Positions 62,688 to 63,642 of a stretch of DNA of 63,642 nt are shown here, piece after piece (within the stretch, counting starts at the first letter, position 1; the number at the start of each line of letters is the position of its first letter). Source of the DNA: an uncultured Collinsella sp. (GTDB lineage: Bacteria; Actinomycetota; Coriobacteriia; Coriobacteriales; Coriobacteriaceae); NCBI GenBank assembly GCA_902494195.1, contig CABUSH010000012.1:1-63642 (forward strand). Direction: 5' to 3'. The notes beneath the pieces are model-generated. The model had not been told where the DNA came from. It made no database searches and saw only the letters and a program-made list of their open reading frames with translations. The position numbers were made by a program, and so were the translations under genes.

Positions 62688-62922
62688 GTTTACCACTCCT
62701 TTTAGGACTGCCGAGCCATCTTCTAGGTGACTGGGACTTCTTTTGACGCTCTTATATATGCCCACACAGTGATTATATATACATCGACTATAAAGTTTTT
62801 TGAGTCAGGTACTATAAGCATATCTAAGTGTGCATGACTCAGGTTTTAGTAAGGTTAAGGTTCTTTGAACCAGAGCTTAAATAACGAGTATGTTCGCAGC
62901 TACAAATAACAAGGGGCTTACA

Positions 62923-62955
62923 ATGAGCGCGTACACGTTGTTGGTAACGAGCTAA
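62923..62955 (+). CDS. Possible 10-aa leader peptide
   Basis: AAGGGG then ATG opens a 10-codon frame (MSAYTLLVTS) that ends 8 bp before the next gene's start. It could be a leader that couples or attenuates translation of that gene; it may equally be chance. Confidence 0.25.
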   Translation: MSAYTLLVTS

Positions 62956-62963
62956 AGGGCATC

Positions 62964-63431
62964 ATGGACGACCAAAACCAGAACAAAATGTTTATGCAGA
63001 CGCAGGGGGAAGAAACTTCCACGCAGCCGCCACGGTTCCATCGCCCCCACATCTCGCAAGAGCCCATTAATGATCCTGAGCCCGAGTATGTGACGAGAAA
63101 TCGATATCAAACGCTCGAGGATGCCCAAACGGGACGTAAACATATGGGCGTCGCCTCAGGAGACCCTGTATATCTGAAAGACGCACCATTATCTAAAAAC
63201 AGCGCAGCTAGTGATGAGCCACTGAAAGCATCCGCCGCTCATCAACAAAGAGGTCCTCGGCCAAAGCAAACCTTGACGCATTCGGCTCGCTATCTCGAAA
63301 CGCCAAAACAGGGAAAATCAATCTTCGTTTCATCAAGTAAACGACGCAAGCAGCATCGACTGACAATCCTGCTTTTGATCATTGTGGCCATAGCAGTTGC
63401 CCTTGTTATTCGATTTATTTTCTTTAGATAA
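62964..63431 (+). CDS. C-terminally membrane-anchored protein of unknown function
   Basis: This 155-aa protein has a hydrophilic, Gln/Pro/Lys-rich, disordered-looking body (1-130), then KRRKQHR and one hydrophobic helix at the very end (LTILLLIIVAIAVALVIRFI). That makes it a tail-anchored protein with the bulk in the cytoplasm. No family is recognised. AAGGG lies 4 nt before ATG. Codon use is more AT-rich than its neighbours. Confidence 0.7.
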   Translation: MDDQNQNKMFMQTQGEETSTQPPRFHRPHISQEPINDPEPEYVTRNRYQTLEDAQTGRKHMGVASGDPVYLKDAPLSKNSAASDEPLKASAAHQQRGPRPKQTLTHSARYLETPKQGKSIFVSSSKRRKQHRLTILLLIIVAIAVALVIRFIFFR

Positions 63432-63494
63432 AAGCTCAATACCAAAAACAATAAGATCGTCTAGTGTAATTGAGTCATTTACGCCCCACAAACG

Positions 63495-63525
63495 CAAAAA
63501 AGGGGGAGGCCGCGAGGCCTCCCCC
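63495..63525 (-). terminator. Strong minus-strand terminator near the window end
   Basis: GGGGGAGGCC(GCG)AGGCCTCCCCC-type stem followed on the minus strand by TTTTTT. It ends a minus-strand transcript whose gene lies beyond 63,527. The remaining 115 bp are GC-rich, with a GGGCATCC..GTGCCC hairpin and no clear gene start. Confidence 0.82.
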
Positions 63526-63642
63526 GGGCACGAGGATGCCCCCGAGTCATCTTTCCTATGCGCCATGCGGCCCCCAGGGCACGTGTATGCGATACCGGAC
63601 ACCGTAACGGTGGGCGCCGCCCACCGGTCAGCGGCCAGAGCA

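Noticed and set aside
62764..62860. HspR HAIR element before hsp20
   Set aside because: TTGAGTCA and TGACTCA halves are present, but the spacing is about 27 bp rather than 7, so it was not listed as a site.
63527..63642. tmRNA, RNase P RNA or tRNA at the window end
   Set aside because: No diagnostic sequence of these RNAs was found; only a minus-strand terminator and a GC-rich stretch.

Overview
This is a 63.6 kb chromosomal window from a GC-rich bacterium. The gene content points to the class Coriobacteriia, most likely a Collinsella-like gut actinobacterium. That assignment is an inference from several features: a short bacterial-type SRP RNA, an LPxTG-type (LANTG) surface protein, a sugar PTS, two heterodimeric ABC exporters, a short KdpD-like kinase next to Kup, and a sigma54-activator-like regulator with a broken ATP site. 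There is no phage, plasmid, integrase, complete transposase or CRISPR array. GC-rich coding creates many long antisense open frames, and these were left out.

Layout. 0-10 kb: the 3' end of a 23S rRNA methyltransferase (rlmL/rlmKL), then kdpE, a KdpD-like kinase, a small membrane protein and kup on the minus strand (potassium sensing and uptake), a nitroreductase, and a divergent LTA-synthase-like sulfatase. 10-16 kb: a flavodoxin, ABC exporter pair 1 and a sortase-anchored coiled-coil protein. 16-20 kb: the SRP RNA, a dense island of inverted repeats, a TadA-glycerate kinase fusion, tRNA-Ser(UGA), a TetR regulator and LemA. 20-29 kb: ilvE, a DedA protein, cysE, a MarR-regulated ABC exporter pair 2, and a small conserved-looking protein. 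28-39 kb: a nitroreductase, a membrane protein, an enhancer-binding-protein-like regulator, a YeiH transporter, a GntR regulator, glmS, a LacI regulator, a HAD phosphatase and larE. 39-47 kb: a PTS operon in the order EIIBC, GatZ-like, transaldolase, transketolase N, transketolase C, EIIA, with a divergent LacI regulator. 47-54 kb: a DNA-entry-type nuclease, an EF-G-like protein, a polar amino acid ABC transporter and an RlmD-type methyltransferase. 54-63.6 kb: a PHP phosphoesterase, an aminotransferase, the classic tilS-hpt-ftsH block, a WalJ-like MBL protein, Hsp20 and a small membrane-anchored protein.

How genes work together. Potassium homeostasis (KdpDE plus Kup), import and pentose-phosphate routing of a ketose-type sugar (PTS operon), polar amino acid uptake, cysteine and branched-chain amino acid synthesis, amino-sugar synthesis (GlmS), and RNA maturation (RlmL, RlmD, TadA, TilS, SRP RNA) are the coherent functions.

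The least explained material is intergenic. At least five hairpin families have unrelated arms but share a GGGAC(A/G)G-type core. One family (four copies within 6 kb) abuts stop codons. Other elements are a 151-bp element with perfect 41-bp inverted arms, a perfect 32-bp-arm palindrome inside a cluster of TTAGAGAG motifs beside a broken winged-helix gene, a pseudoknot-like element inside the PTS operon, and a rod-like RNA just downstream of the SRP RNA.
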